Of a stretch of 64,000 nt of DNA, positions 1 through 11,235 are shown piece by piece; the first letter of the stretch is position 1; every line of letters begins with the position of its first letter. Under the pieces are notes generated by a model. It was not told the origin of the DNA. It made no database searches and saw only the letters and a list, made by a program, of their open reading frames with translations. The DNA comes from Pachyseris speciosa (taxonomy: Eukaryota > Cnidaria > Anthozoa > Scleractinia > Pachyseridae): NCBI GenBank assembly GCA_016490735.1, contig JAEMWC010000344.1, forward strand, positions 113,501 to 177,500, given 5' to 3'. Both the position numbers and the translations under genes were made by a program.

Positions 1-404
1 CATGCAAGTACTCGAACATCTGCATGACAGTTGTGGCTAGGCAAATATAAACGAATAAGCGGATAGTAAACAAAATATTCGATCGACGAACCGAGCTTGG
101 AAATTGCAAAATTTGAACGCCTTCGTAGCGAAAAAAGGAGAAACTGTTTACCCTCACCTGCACCTCTTGATTGCTACTTGCCATTGACAGAGCAAAAGTC
201 GTGGTCAAAAGTCGTGGTCAAAAAGCCGGAGGGTAAAGGGTAAAGATATTGAGTTCCCGAAAGCATTCAAAAGCATGTGAAACCGAGCTGAACCGCGGCG
301 AATTGTTCTGGCGCGCGCAAGCTCCTATAACAATTTCTATTGGTTAAAATAAAGTTGGTGTCAATCAAGACCGCAAATGCGTTTAATCGTGACAATGACA
401 CTTT
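1..404. other. AT-rich flank, no gene recognised
   Basis: No coding frame with recognisable similarity and no clear repeat structure. A short local duplication of the phrase gtcgtggtcaaaa occurs near 197-222. Nothing further can be supported. Confidence 0.4.
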
Positions 405-1068
405 AACATAATAAATAGCGATGGGTCTTCTTATTCATTAGAACGAAAGCAATGTATAAAGTATCTAGGTGTTATGATTGAGGAATCTTTAAGCTGTAAA
501 TATCACATCTCTTTTGTCTGTTCCCGTATATCTCGAAACACTGGAATAATATCGAAATGGAGGCATTACCTCTCAGTTAAGCAACTAACACAAATTTATT
601 ATACTTTAATCTATCCTTATATTTCTTATGGCATATTAGCTTGGGGAAGTGTATATAAAACACATATTAGTAAAATTCAAGTAAAACAAAACCATTATGT
701 CAGATTAATACTTTTGCCACAGCATTTGGTAGTAAAACAGAGAACACTAAACCTTTGCTGAATTTAATAGGCCTCTTAACAGTTAATAATATCCATCGTC
801 TACAAGTCTCAAAATTCGTGCATTCATGGCATAAAGGCTGCTTGCCTGAACTTTTCGACAACATGTTTCAATATGTTAGTGATACACATCACTACAACAC
901 GAGATATACAGCGAAGAAAAATCTTTATAAGACGAGTGTACGAACTAACGTAGGTAAACAATCAATCTCTTTTATGGATACGGACATTTGGAAAGACCTC
1001 CCAACTCATTTAAAAAAGTCAAGTGTATTCACATTTCCTAAGAAAGTTAAATGTTACGCTGACAAATA
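405..1068 (+). pseudogene. Non-LTR retrotransposon RT C-terminal remnant
   Basis: Reading from about 414 gives the YLGV motif that follows the YADD box in non-LTR reverse transcriptases, then the thumb segment (IYYTLIYPYISYGILAWGS). A frame change near 755 leads into the usual C-terminal tail, with an NTRY-type motif and a W..LP motif. Endonuclease, fingers and catalytic palm are all missing, so this is a 5'-truncated, frameshifted copy of a CR1/L2- or Jockey-like element. It abuts a second retrotransposon fragment on the same strand at about 1056. Confidence 0.75.
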
Positions 1069-4015
1069 AACCAGAGCTCTTTGAATTAAGTGGCGTATTA
1101 GACCCTGGACTTAGTGACCATGCCTTGATATATGGAATCATGAAGGACCGAATAAATCATCATCCTTTCAAAGTGATAACCTTCAGGAATTATACCGCAA
1201 TGAGTGAAACAGAATTTCAGCATGATCTTGCTAATGCCCCCTGGCATGTTATGGATGTCTTCGATTCATCAGATGATAAAGAACACTACTTTGTAGAGCT
1301 CCTTTCGTACATTGTTAATGAACATATCCCGGTGCAGAAAAAGAAAGTAAGAGCCAAAGATGTACCTTACATGACTACAGAGTGGAAGGCGGCAATTAGA
1401 GGCAAGAGGAATGCTGCAAAGAAATTCGCAAACGATAGAACTCCGGAGAATTGGGAGTTAAAGAGGCTTATGAGGAATAAAGCCACACGCTTCAAACGTA
1501 TTGCCCTGAGGAACTACTGGGCATCAAAAACCGCACAGATACACAATAACTCCAAGGACTTTTATAACACATTTAAGCCTTTCTTAGGTGGAAAAAACCG
1601 ATCCATGAAAGATGACATGATCAACATCAAGATTAATGCTAATATTGAGAAGGATCAGACTGCTGTTGCAGAGACTATGGCGGAATATTTTGCTACTATT
1701 GCAGACAACATTGGAGGTCATATGCCTTGTGTAGAGGATGAGGACGAATTTAGCAACCATCCAAGTGTAGTTCATATCCGAAATTGGTTCAGCACTCAAG
1801 ACACATTTCATTTTAGACAGCTGAATGTTGCTGAAGTGGAGGATTCAATGAAAAATCTCAAGACCAACAAAGCAACAGGGTGGGAGCAAATCAGCCCAAG
1901 GATACTAAAGTTGGAGGCTCATGAGCTTGCCGCACCATTGTCCAAAATTATTCAACTCAGTGATAACATCAGGAGAAAACCCAGACAATTGGAAGAAGGG
2001 TGAATAGGTACCTGTATACAAAAAGGATGACAAGACAGACAAGAGAAACTACAGACCCATCACAGTGCTAAATTCCATTAATAAACTAATTGAGCAACAA
2101 CTCAGCCACCAAACCTCTGACTACATGGATGATCACCTTAATATGCACATGTCTGCTTATCGAGCCAATTACAGTTGTGAAACAGCATTATTAAAACTTG
2201 TTGAAGACTTGAAGTTTGCTCTAGATAACAAGGCTATTGTGGGAGTCTTTTCAACTGATACTAGCAAAGCATTTGACTCTCTTCTTCCACCATTAATGGC
2301 AAGTAAACTGTAGGCTTATAACGTCTTAGACAAGGCTCTCAAGCTGGTAAGATCTTACTTTGAAAATAGGCATGGAAGAGTCAAATTAAAAGATGCCACC
2401 AGTTCTTGGAGGGAAATTAAAAAAGGATGTCCACAGGGATCCTGTTTCGGCCCTTTGCTTTGGAATATTTTCCAGAATGACATGTATTATTCTGTGAGCG
2501 GCTGCCAACTGTCAATGTATGCTGATGATCATCAGCTCTACACCTCAAATGTCGATGCTAAGGAAGTAGAATCAATTCTTAACGCACAAGCAAGGTTAGC
2601 TTCTTACTGGTATAAGGAAAATTCACTCCTTACAAACAAGGATAAATTTGAGACAATGGTACTTAATGCAAATAAGAAAGAAGCCACGTCAATCACCATC
2701 ACACTTGATGATACAGCACCAGTAGAGCCTACTAATCTTATGAAATTCTTGGGCATCATTATCGACGATAAATTGAATTTTACTGAACATGTTAAATCAA
2801 TTGTGGTCAAAGCAAGGAGACTTGTGGGTGTTATAATGCGCCTAAGAAATCTCATTCCAGAGAAAGTCAAACTTCAGCTGTATCGAACGGCAATTCTACC
2901 ACATTTAACTTACTGTTCCGTTGTATGGCATTTTCTGAAAGCTTCGGATACACGTAAGCTAGAGAGGATCCAAGATAAGGCTCTTAGGGCTATCTACTGT
3001 GACAAAGTGTCAAGTTACAGGGGCACCCAACGACAAGTTTCGGTAGATATCTGTTCGGTGGAGGGTAGTTCGCCTAAGGCTTTCGGCATCGATTAAAGAG
3101 TGCACTCGGATTTTCGTAAGTAAAACGTGGCCTAAAAGATTCGTAATGTGGCAATCTTAACCCCTGAGGTTTTCGGAAAGGTCGTTATTGCTGTTTTTGG
3201 CAGTAAAAAACGTCAGCTAGCATTTTCGGAAAGAAAAAAAGGTTCCCTAGAAAGTTCATTTCAGCTAGTATTTTCTCAAAGAAAGATTTTGTTCCCTAAA
3301 TATTTCGGTCAATTAACATTTCAGCTAGGGAATCCGAACAGATCAAAGTTTTCTAGCTAAACAAAACATCACTTTAAACAGACTTCAAACACCATAACGT
3401 ACTTAAAAATGTCTTTCTACAACTTTTGGCTGGTTTGGCTCGTTGGGTGCCCCTGAAGTTATGAGGAACTGCTGGTTGCCGCTGGTCTGACAACATTGTT
3501 CAATCGAAGACTTCAAGACATTGCCATTTTAATGTTTAAGGTTAAGAATAACCTATGCCCGCAATATATTACCAATCTTTTTAAAAGACAACAAAGCAAC
3601 CATAATCTTAGAAACGCTGATTTTATTTTGCCGAGATTTAACACAGTAACGTATGGAAAACATTCAGTAAAGTATTTGGGTCCAAAGGTATGGGCCAGGA
3701 TACCCAATAATATTAAATCAGTCAGTTTAAAGACTTTTAAAAAATACATTAGAAATAGGGATTTAAGCACCTTACAAGTCGTGGGCAGTGGGTGCAAATA
3801 TCATCTGTGTTCAACTTTGATATTAACTGTTATTAGCTTTTATAGTCTTACTCTGATACATATATTTTTAATATTCATTCCGTTTGTAGACAGCTTTTGT
3901 CTTGATTCATCTTGTACATAATTTTGATATATTGTAACTTATCTTAAGTGTTCCCAATTAGCAGCAATGCTAAATCTTTGTAGACACATTAATAAAGTTT
4001 TGATGAGTTATGATC
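1056..4015 (+). mobile_element. 5'-truncated CR1/L2-like non-LTR retrotransposon
   Basis: The copy starts inside the endonuclease domain: the terminal LSDHALIYG motif is at about 1108-1135. It continues through a basic linker into reverse transcriptase. RT boxes seen are a degenerate SKAFDSL box (about 2265-2282), CPQGSCFGPLLW (about 2430-2465) and the catalytic YADD (about 2518-2529). The frame is broken near 2003 and between 2313 and 2455. The RT thumb is split by a MITE at 3018-3455; the C-terminal tail resumes at 3462 and stops at 3921. An AT-rich 3' end with AATAAA-like motifs lies near 3990-4015. The copy is inactive but recent enough that most codons are readable. Confidence 0.85.
3018..3455. 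mobile_element. MITE with 16-bp perfect TIRs inside an RT gene
   Basis: The left end CAGGGGCACCCAACGA (3018-3033) is the exact reverse complement of the right end (3440-3455). The flanks AAGTTA (3012-3017) and AAGTTA (3456-3461) form a 6-bp target-site duplication. Removing the insert and one duplication copy leaves the host RT frame uninterrupted, which independently confirms the boundaries. The interior has no transposase frame, only degenerate internal repeats around TTTCGG and TTTCAGCTAG. The superfamily is not assigned; the CAG ends recall hAT-like elements, but a 6-bp duplication does not fit that group. Confidence 0.92.
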
Positions 4016-4079
4016 TCTGAACAACAAATAAAATAAAGTTCATCCTTCCATGCATTTCTTTTTATTTTATTTTACCTGC

Positions 4080-4270
4080 CACTTAGAACCTAAATTATTC
4101 AGGTAGCTAACAAGAAAACCTACTGGTTTATTTAGCTTCCTAGCTTGCCCAAGGTTCTTATTTAGTTTAGATTAACATATTTTGTAAATTTTCTAGATTG
4201 TAATAAAAAAATGAATAAATTGACAAAAGCAAATAAAGATTATTATTATTATTATTATTATTATTATTGT
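4080..4270 (+). repeat. LINE 3' tail ending in (ATT)n microsatellite
   Basis: An AT-rich segment with several AATAAA-like motifs runs into an (ATT)n tract at 4239-4270. The layout matches other LINE tails in the window (17750-17887, 55030-55245). The tract appears to be the target into which the R4/Dong-like fragment at 4271 was inserted. Confidence 0.55.
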
Positions 4271-5309
4271 TATTATCCTTCTCCTCTCATAGTCCTGCAT
4301 ACTCTCTTCTTCAACAATCACCTTCTCCTTCAACGCATCTTGAAGCATCCTCTCTGTGCTCTTTCTTAGGTAGCCATGAAGGGATTTGCTCTCCCTCCTT
4401 ACACACTCCTCGATGCCAATCAGTCCTCTTCTCCCTCCCTTTCTCGGCAGGTACAGCCTCGCAACATTACTCCTGGTGTGCAGACAGCCATTTATTGCCA
4501 AGATCTTCCTTGTTCTTCTTTCCATGCTGGCTACCTCCTCCACTGTCCAGTCCACAATCCCCGCACTGTAACGTACTACACCTACAGCTCAGGTATTGAT
4601 GCCACCGATCAAATTTCCTCTATTCAGTTTTGATCTTCACAACTTCTTGACTCTTCTGATATACTCCGATGTTATCTTGCCTTTCATCTTGGTGTTGAGA
4701 GTCTGGTCCAACTGTAAGATGCCAAGCTATTTGTAGCCTTCTTCCTCTATTTCCCCGATGTGCTGGTCGTCGGGTAGGTTTATTCCGCTACTGCTAACTT
4801 GTTTTCCCCTTCTCATTTCCAGGACAGCACACTTGTCTATCCCAAACGACATCTTTATGTCTTTTTTTTTTATTCTTTTATTTACAATGTGCGGTACTTA
4901 CGCTACTAAACAATACAATACTCTGCTTACAAAAACAGTGCTTACTTACAATGTGAGATACTTACGCTACTAACAATACTATACTTTACTTACAAAAACA
5001 CCACTTACAATACTTACGCTACAGTCAAGCAATGCTTTACTCTGCGCTTTACTTATATATAGAAAAAAAAAACCACTTACAATACGAATTACATACGCTA
5101 CGAATACAGTACGAATTACATAGAGGGGGAGGGGATATATGGTAAATTTTAGTTAACTGTACCCTTAAACTCAAAGATATTTTCTCTGCTGATTCACTGG
5201 AATTTAGCTTTACATATTTTGAATATTGAAGGCAGGGAAGAAAAAATAGAATGCCTGGTAGGAAGGAAAGTGTAAAAAGAGCGAGAGACTTCAAACTGGT
5301 AAAAGATTA

Positions 5310-6913
5310 CTAAAGAGAGAAAGGTTCAATTTCTTCCTTATATTGTTTTAAAAAAGGCTTAAAAGTTTCAATAGTTGGAATATTTCCTTTGCTTCTACAG
5401 AGCCAAATGTAGAATCTCGCAAGTAACAGAACAAAATTAATTGCAGCTTTGTTTTTGGAAGTATCGGGCATCAGACCCAAGACGACAAGATTATTAAGAA
5501 GATAGTCGTTGGATAAAAGGTTACGATCCTTTAGACAAGCAACGAGGTGTTTCCAGAAAAGTTTTATTTTGCTGCAGAACCAGGAAAGATGCGTGAAATT
5601 TTCAGCTTCTTCATGGCAAAATGTACACATAATGTCATCTTTGTATCCCATTTTGACTAGAGGTACGTTTGTTGCCAAAGTTTGATGAAGGAATCTAAAC
5701 TGAAATTCAATCAGTTTGGTGCTTTTCGTACATTTAAAAGCAGTCATGTATGCGCTATGCCAGATTAAATCACGGGCTTCTGGGAAAACCTTGCTCCATT
5801 TCTCCTGGCTGGAAATTTTATATTTACAATTTACTTCCACCAGTTTTTGATAAGCTAGTCTGCTGGGTTTTTTTCGATTTTAAAAAGGCGGTTGTGAAAG
5901 ACTCTTGTTCTTTACATTTTAGTGGTACACTTGGTGGTTTTTTATTTTTCCAGAGTTCTCGGAGGGTAGATGTCATTCCGTAGAGTGTCAAAGGGCAAAC
6001 CTTGGTATGATACTTGCTTTAAAATTCTGTTGGTGACAAGAAAGTACTTGGTTGTTCCTTAGCGATTTGATTCACATGAGAAATGCCCATTTGATACCAA
6101 CTTTTATAGAAAACTGGTTTGTCCATAACTCTAATCAAAGAATTATACCATAGGCTTTGTGTGAGAAAGGCCTCTACCGTTTCTATCGAACTTTGATAGT
6201 TTAATTCAGACCATACCTCGAGAATCTCTTTCAGAAAGGGGCTAAGATTGTTAGCAAGCTTCCTCGTGTCTTTCATGTCGAGGTTACCCCTAAAAACAGT
6301 TTGGCCTCCAAGTTTTTCGAGCTCAGCGTCAAAAAAAAGTTTCCATTTCCCATTGTTACTTTTAATAAGGGCTTTATTAAAAGATGAAATGTCGATCATT
6401 CTAAGTCCTCCGTTGCCATAATTTTGGGTGATAACATTTCTCTTGATTTTATCACCTTTACTGTTCCTCCTTAACATCCAAAACGAGATTGAAATCACCT
6501 CCCAAAATTATTTCTTCGCACGCAAAATCGTGTAAGTGATCAAAAACTTGCCTAAAAAAGGTCGGGTCGTCTTCATTAGGAGCGTAAATGTTTGCAAGGG
6601 TAAACAATTTTTCGCCAGTTTTAATATCGCACACAATATAACGTCCGGAGGGGTCCGAAAAGGTTTTCAAAATATCAAATTTAAAATTATTGCTTAAGAG
6701 AATGCAAACGCCTGCTGAGTTACCTGAAAAGCAACTAAAAAGAGCTTTGTAGCCCCATTCAGATCTCCACGTGTCAATAGTTGCTTCCGTACAGTGTACT
6801 TCTTGCAAAAAGATAATTGATTGCTGTTTGTTTCTGAGCCAGTTGAAAGTCTCTCTTCTCTTGTTGTTTCCCATTCCCCTGACATTCATAGATGCAATTT
6901 TTAGTTCAGCCAT
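5310..6913 (-). pseudogene. L1-like ORF2 remnant: endonuclease joined to C-terminal domain
   Basis: The N-terminal 145 residues are an AP-like endonuclease: SMNVRGM, FLQEVHC, the NIYAPN block and GGDFNLVLD are visible. The frame then runs into a stop at a junction near 6460-6480. A second frame continues with the post-RT segment (IKRNVITQNYGNGGLRMIDI), and a third (5840-5310) with the zf-RVT-like domain MCTFCHEEAENFTHLSWFC. The RT fingers and palm, normally between these parts, are missing. The junction falls inside a short GGTGAT-containing sequence; a simple deletion between microhomologies or template switching during insertion could explain it. Confidence 0.82.
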
Positions 6914-7428
6914 TACTACTGTTAATTACAGGGTATTGTTTTAAACAGTGAACCAGCAAAGATGAGGTGTTACCTGTTTGATTTGCATCTTTTGAGCTGA
7001 AGCGGTATTTCGAATGCAAAGCTGTTCGGGTTGATTTCCATAAACAAACATTTGTTGGACGAAGTTTCATAGAATCAAGATTAGGTCTTTCAAAGGAAAT
7101 ATTTACATAGCTGTAGGACACTTTTTCCCCGACGAAAAAAGTAAGAGAACATACAAGTACATGAACACACCAAACGAAATAAAAATGGTCACCGACTGAG
7201 CGCGGCATTTGTGTTGAAATCTAGCTTGCTTGATTTCCAGAATCGAAAAAGCAAGCAAAGTTCAAGAAAAGAGATGTATTTCGACAGAGGCGTGTTTTCC
7301 GTCCCGTCCACCGGTCATAATTTTGACTAAATAAAGAAATCTTCAGGTGAAATAACGGAGCCGACATAAATTGTTGAAGAAGAATACTAAAAGTTAAAAA
7401 CTTAAATATTTAAGACGTGTTATTAAAC

Positions 7429-8404
7429 TCATAGATCTAATGGCATTCCAAAAGGCCATAATTTTCCCCTTATGTACAGTTTGTCAGGCTGGGCTTTGCT
7501 GAAGGTTGCGGGAATATTATTGCGTCTTGCCTTTTTGAAGGTTTCCATCTGTGCTCTTCTACGTTCGACGTACACGACGTACATTTTGTAGTTGGTTCCT
7601 CGTAAACGATGTCCCAGCGAACTGAAGAAGCTTTCCACAGTCCTTATATCGTAGGAATCTAGCAAGTATGGGTCTGGGGGTTTCTCCTCTCTTTTGTCCT
7701 AGACGATGAACTCGCTGTATTTCAGTATTGGCAGCGTCACCAAAACCCAATTCCGTTTCCAGGAAGGTGCGCAGCACCGTCTCGGTGTCCTCTTTGTTCG
7801 TTTCTTGTTCTGGAATGTTTTCAAACTTAATGTTTTCGCGCCTAGAATATGCTTCCAAATATAAGTTCTTATCCTCGATCAGTTTAAAATTGGCACGGAG
7901 CTCTTCATGCTCTTTCTGTAGGGCTGCTAGGCTCGATTTTGTGTCGTCTTCGAGCTTTTGTATTCTCTCGGCTGTCGTCTTTTTATCTATTTCGTTTGAG
8001 TTCAAACTTTCTTTAAGATCTTCAACATCGCGCTTGGTGGTAGCGTACGCATCTTCGAGAGTATGTATTCTTCCTTCTAGCTTCTCGAAAGACTTCCCGA
8101 GGTTATTCACTGCTTCTTCGATGGCATCCAACTTTTCCAGCTTCTTAAGAATATCCTGCAGTGGTTTTTGAAGGTCTTCGGCCATATTCAGAGCAGGTAG
8201 AATAATGTCGTCACCTTCTTCGTGGCGTTCGCCTTCGGAAGAGTAAGACTTGTCACACTCTTTAAGTTTCTTTGGTTCTGGCGAGGTATCTAGGGAACTA
8301 TCGGAGGATAACTGTCTTGTTCTTCTTCTTCTGAGCAGTAGCTTAAGAAATTCTTCCATTAAGTCATCCAAATAAGTAATATTAGGCGGACGGTTTTTCA
8401 ACAC
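7429..8404 (-). pseudogene. L1-like ORF1 protein, frameshifted
   Basis: The N-terminal half is charged, with a long heptad-rich coiled coil (about residues 75-185, LEKLDAIEEAVNNLGKSFEK and onward), as in trimeric L1 ORF1 proteins. It is followed by an RRM-like domain (YSRRENIKFENIPE) and the conserved block TEIQRVHRLG..PRPILARF. The frame breaks near 7660. The C-terminal block (LGHRLRG, FKKARRNNIPATFS, DKLYIRGKLWP) continues in another frame to a stop at 7429. In L1 elements this protein is an RNA-binding nucleic-acid chaperone that packages element RNA. This copy cannot make the full protein. Confidence 0.82.
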
Positions 8405-8660
8405 ATCTTCACTCCGCCATTGCTTCCCAGTCTCCCCACATCTTTATGTCTTATGAGAAGATCCTTACTACTTGAATAAGTGAGTCTAGTTGATCTTTGC
8501 TAGGTCCGTACAACTTCAGATCATCCATGAATAGCAGGTGGTTAATGTCCTTTGCCAGTCTATATCCAGCTGTCATCTTTCGTAGTACTTGGCTCAAGGG
8601 TAACATGATCACTGTAAACAGTAGCGGTGACAAGGAGTCTCCTTGAAAAATTCCTCTCCT

Positions 8661-8661
8661 A

Positions 8662-8695
<34 letters not shown>
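8661..8695. repeat. (ATT)n microsatellite
   Basis: About twelve ATT units. It forms the 5' border of the minus-strand R4/Dong-like fragment and mirrors the (ATT)n tract at 4239-4270 on the other side. Confidence 0.95.
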
Positions 8696-8697
<2 letters not shown>

Positions 8698-8777
8698 AAG
8701 AAAGTTATCAGACAAGCATTTTTCACAAAGGATTAATACAATTTTCTCTTAGTTCGTAATTTAATAATTTTTGCGAT

Positions 8778-8834
8778 TACCAATTAATTGGGTCAATAAA
8801 AAAATGCGAGAAACTCAGGAAAGATGTAATGTAA
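8778..8834 (+). repeat. Non-LTR retrotransposon C-terminal tail fragment
   Basis: A short frame encoding YQLIGSIKKCEKLRKD ends in a stop at 8832-8834. A closely related sequence with the same gattaccaattaattg start is at 51311-51430, where it follows a readable RT C-terminal domain. The roughly 1.4 kb after the stop, up to 10357, holds only the FN3 pseudo-exon. Confidence 0.6.
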
Positions 8835-9229
8835 GAGCACATATGAAAAGGTTGTGCTGCCAAAATCAGATATAGATATACATGCATGTATGATGTCCCT
8901 GATTTCACAAAACAAAATAGCATAAAGGCAACCCATCTCCACTGATGTAGTCTCTGTACCTGGAGGCTCTGGTCAGGAAAAGGGTGAAAGAACTTAACCT
9001 ATCCGCATTAGAGAGCTTTGCCATTGGCTTTTCATTTAATTGAGTAGGACAGCTGATCCTTAATTACTCGTACAATATATGTAGTGAACATACGAGTCTA
9101 AAATGACTGGGAACTAACCAGAGTTTACGGGAGAAAGTTCATGTTACGTAACATTGAACATTGGAAGCAAGGATTTTATTAAGATGTAGAATTATGTTTT
9201 TCCGTTGGTTTTAATTTCCGTTTATTCAG

Positions 9230-9513
9230 TACCATCTGCTGCACCTGGAAGCTTCAAATTAAGCTCCAGTTCGTCTCTTTCTTTGGATGTCTCACGGGGA
9301 TGTGGATGAACGGCGAGGAATACTCCTGAGTTATATAATTGAGTACAGAAAGAATGGATCTGAAGTTTCACAGATTAAGAAAGTTAGGCCAGATCAATTC
9401 ATGTACAAAATCGAAGGACTTGTGTTTGCAAGATACTTTGTTAAAGTAGCAGGATTTACTGCAGTTGGTTGGGAAATTCACTGATCCATTGAGCAGATTC
9501 CCAAATGAGGGAG
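9230..9513 (+). pseudogene. FN3-domain exon, frameshifted (ZP gene 5' part)
   Basis: Bounded by a good acceptor (tttattcag, AG at 9228-9229) and donor (GTAAGT at 9514). The translation shows a fibronectin type III fold in pieces: PSAAPGSFKLSSSSSLSL in one frame, then RRGILLSYIIEYRKNG and ARYFVKVAGFTAVG in the next, and KFTDPLSRFPNEGG in a third. At least two frameshifts are needed, so the exon is decayed or not used. It is the most upstream of five FN3-like exons that precede the HYR, EGF and ZP exons on the same strand. No signal peptide exon was found upstream. Confidence 0.7.
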
Positions 9514-10357
9514 GTAAGTGCTGCGAAGAAAGTGCAATTTTTATGAGAAAAATAGAGGAAATCTTAATGAGCATTTACAAGGACTGCCGACATGCACATG
9601 TGAGAGTTTTAGCAACCGTACATACATTAGTGTACAATGAGAAATTATTGATAATATGCTTCCCAATTTGAGGTGGTTGCAAATTACCCATAATGCATTG
9701 TACATGTAGATTTGGTAGTTTGTAATATAAATTGTAATGGCACTGCATCTACAAATTACCTTCAATTGAAATTACACTTGCCTTTCTGTTCAGTTGTGCA
9801 CTGCATCGTGGAAATTGTATCTCATTATATGAAGCGAGCAAATCGCGATCGTTTGCTTATCATCAAGTCATCGATCGATTTAGAGCAACACCGTGAATAC
9901 GCGTTGATATTAAGTGGAAAAATGTACATGTAAACATTAAATTAATGTGCCAAAGGTGCATGCAATTTTAATCGCTAACAAGCCTCAGTCTTTCTGTATG
10001 TATGGGTAGACTTAGTACACCTTTTTTTCTTTTAATTCAGTAATTTTTATTGTCTAAACTACATGGAATTAATGTGGCATGGCATGTTCAAAAGAAGCTC
10101 TAAAAAGTATGTTTGCTTTTCAGTTTGAAATCACAATGCAATTTTACAGTTGCTTGGTCATTAGATGCATGCTGAGAAAAGTGTACAGTAGTCATTTTAG
10201 ACCATGTGAATGTACAATGTACAGTATTTGGAAATCAAAACGTATTGTGCCAGATAACACTGTAGACTGAATATACCTTACGATGCTGTCAGCGCTCTTC
10301 AGTAATTTCAGTAGTGGTTGTTTCGTACTCAAGTTACAGCTAACACTGTATTTTCAG

Positions 10358-10636
10358 CTCCCACTCCTCCCAGTAACTTGCAGCTGTCTGTAGTTTCCTC
10401 CACTTCAATCAATGTGACTTGGGAGGAACCAGAAACAAAAAAATGGACTCATCAGACGTTATGTTGTTTCATATGGCACACAAAGGGATACGCTTAATAA
10501 ACTAATGTACACAACCAGCACCGAGAACTTACTGGAACTTTTGGAAGAATACGCATGGTACTTCGTCCAAGTGCATGCTGAAACAACCGTTTTAGGAATT
10601 CCTTCTGAAATCTAGCAACTGATGACACTTGAAGAT
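10358..10636 (+). pseudogene. FN3-domain exon with frameshift and stop
   Basis: The acceptor is at 10356-10357 and a GTGAGT donor at 10637. It reads APTPPSNLQLSVVSSTSINVTW, a classic FN3 A-C strand pattern, then changes frame at an A-run (about 10436-10443) to continue as GLIRRYVVSYGTQ and YAWYFVQVHAETTVLG. A TAG stop follows near the end. Same family as the exons at 9230 and 13868. Confidence 0.72.
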
Positions 10637-10702
10637 GTGAGTTATCTTTTTGATATGACCTCTGTTCTGTCATTTAAGCAAACAGATGAAAAAATGATTT
10701 AT

Positions 10703-10805
10703 GGAGTGACAAGGATACCTCACAAATTAATGTGATCTGGTAAGCTGAAGCCACTCTAAGGCCACAAGGTAGCGGGCATTTCCCCTTACATCTACCAAAG
10801 CAAAC
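10703..10805 (-). repeat. Truncated copy 3 of the hammerhead-bearing repeat
   Basis: The minus strand matches the 3' half of the repeats at 18421-18645 and 30243-30511 (shared words include gtggccttagagtggcttcagctta and gtatccttgtcactcc, split here by small changes). The copy stops just before the region that would hold the ribozyme core, so no hammerhead remains. It lies directly downstream of the FN3 pseudo-exon at 10358-10636. Confidence 0.8.
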
Positions 10806-11235
10806 ACTGGTACATGAAGTCTACTTGTAATTACACAAAGCCCACATACACTCAGTAATGGACATCTGGGAATGTAAAGAACTCGTACAGATCACTCAAG
10901 GCTTATTCTAATAAGTAGCACCCTGTAAAATATGACGTGGCATTAAAAACGAGGCTTACCAAAGAACAATAGGATATTGCTTGGAAATCTCATGATTTTA
11001 TTTTATCGGTAGTGTATTAATATTTAGTCATGATACAGCCGCAACTATTTCCCAACTATTTATTTCTTTAATGATGTCAAAAGCAACTGCCAATTATGGC
11101 TTCCGTGCGAATGAACAACACTATACAGCCTATGACATGTAGCTACACTAAAGGAACCATTGTAAACATCGGAAAGCATGTATACACATGCATATATAAA
11201 GGTTTTCTTATCGCATATATTTGCATCACACACAG

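Larger units (their letters stand above)
4864..8437 (-). mobile_element. L1/Tx1-like retrotransposon with internal RT deletion
   Basis: The insertion is flanked by a perfect 15-bp duplication ACATCTTTATGTCTT (4849-4863 and 8438-8452). In minus-strand order it has a short 5' leader, ORF1 (8404-7429), an ORF2 endonuclease (6913-6480), an ORF2 C-terminal domain (about 6470-5310), a 3' UTR with repeated ACTTACGCTAC-like words (4890-5110) and an A-rich tail at 4864-4871. The whole RT catalytic region is absent, so this copy is a deleted, non-autonomous derivative that was probably mobilised in trans by a full-length relative. Confidence 0.9.
4271..8660 (-). mobile_element. R4/Dong-like retrotransposon fragment, split by an L1-like insertion
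   Basis: The minus-strand 5' piece (8438-8660) encodes RT motifs RRGIFQGDSLSPLLF and the catalytic LLFMDDLKLYG. The 3' piece (4271-4863) encodes the thumb and C-terminal segment, with NGCLHTRSNVARLYLPR and RRGLIGIEECV. The second piece continues the first once the nested element at 4864-8437 is removed. Both outer ends lie directly in (ATT)n tracts (4239-4270 and 8661-8695). Dong elements of the R4 clade are known to insert into TAA repeats, which fits this position. The 5' half is missing and frame breaks exist in the 4560-4860 part, so the copy is dead. Confidence 0.75.
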
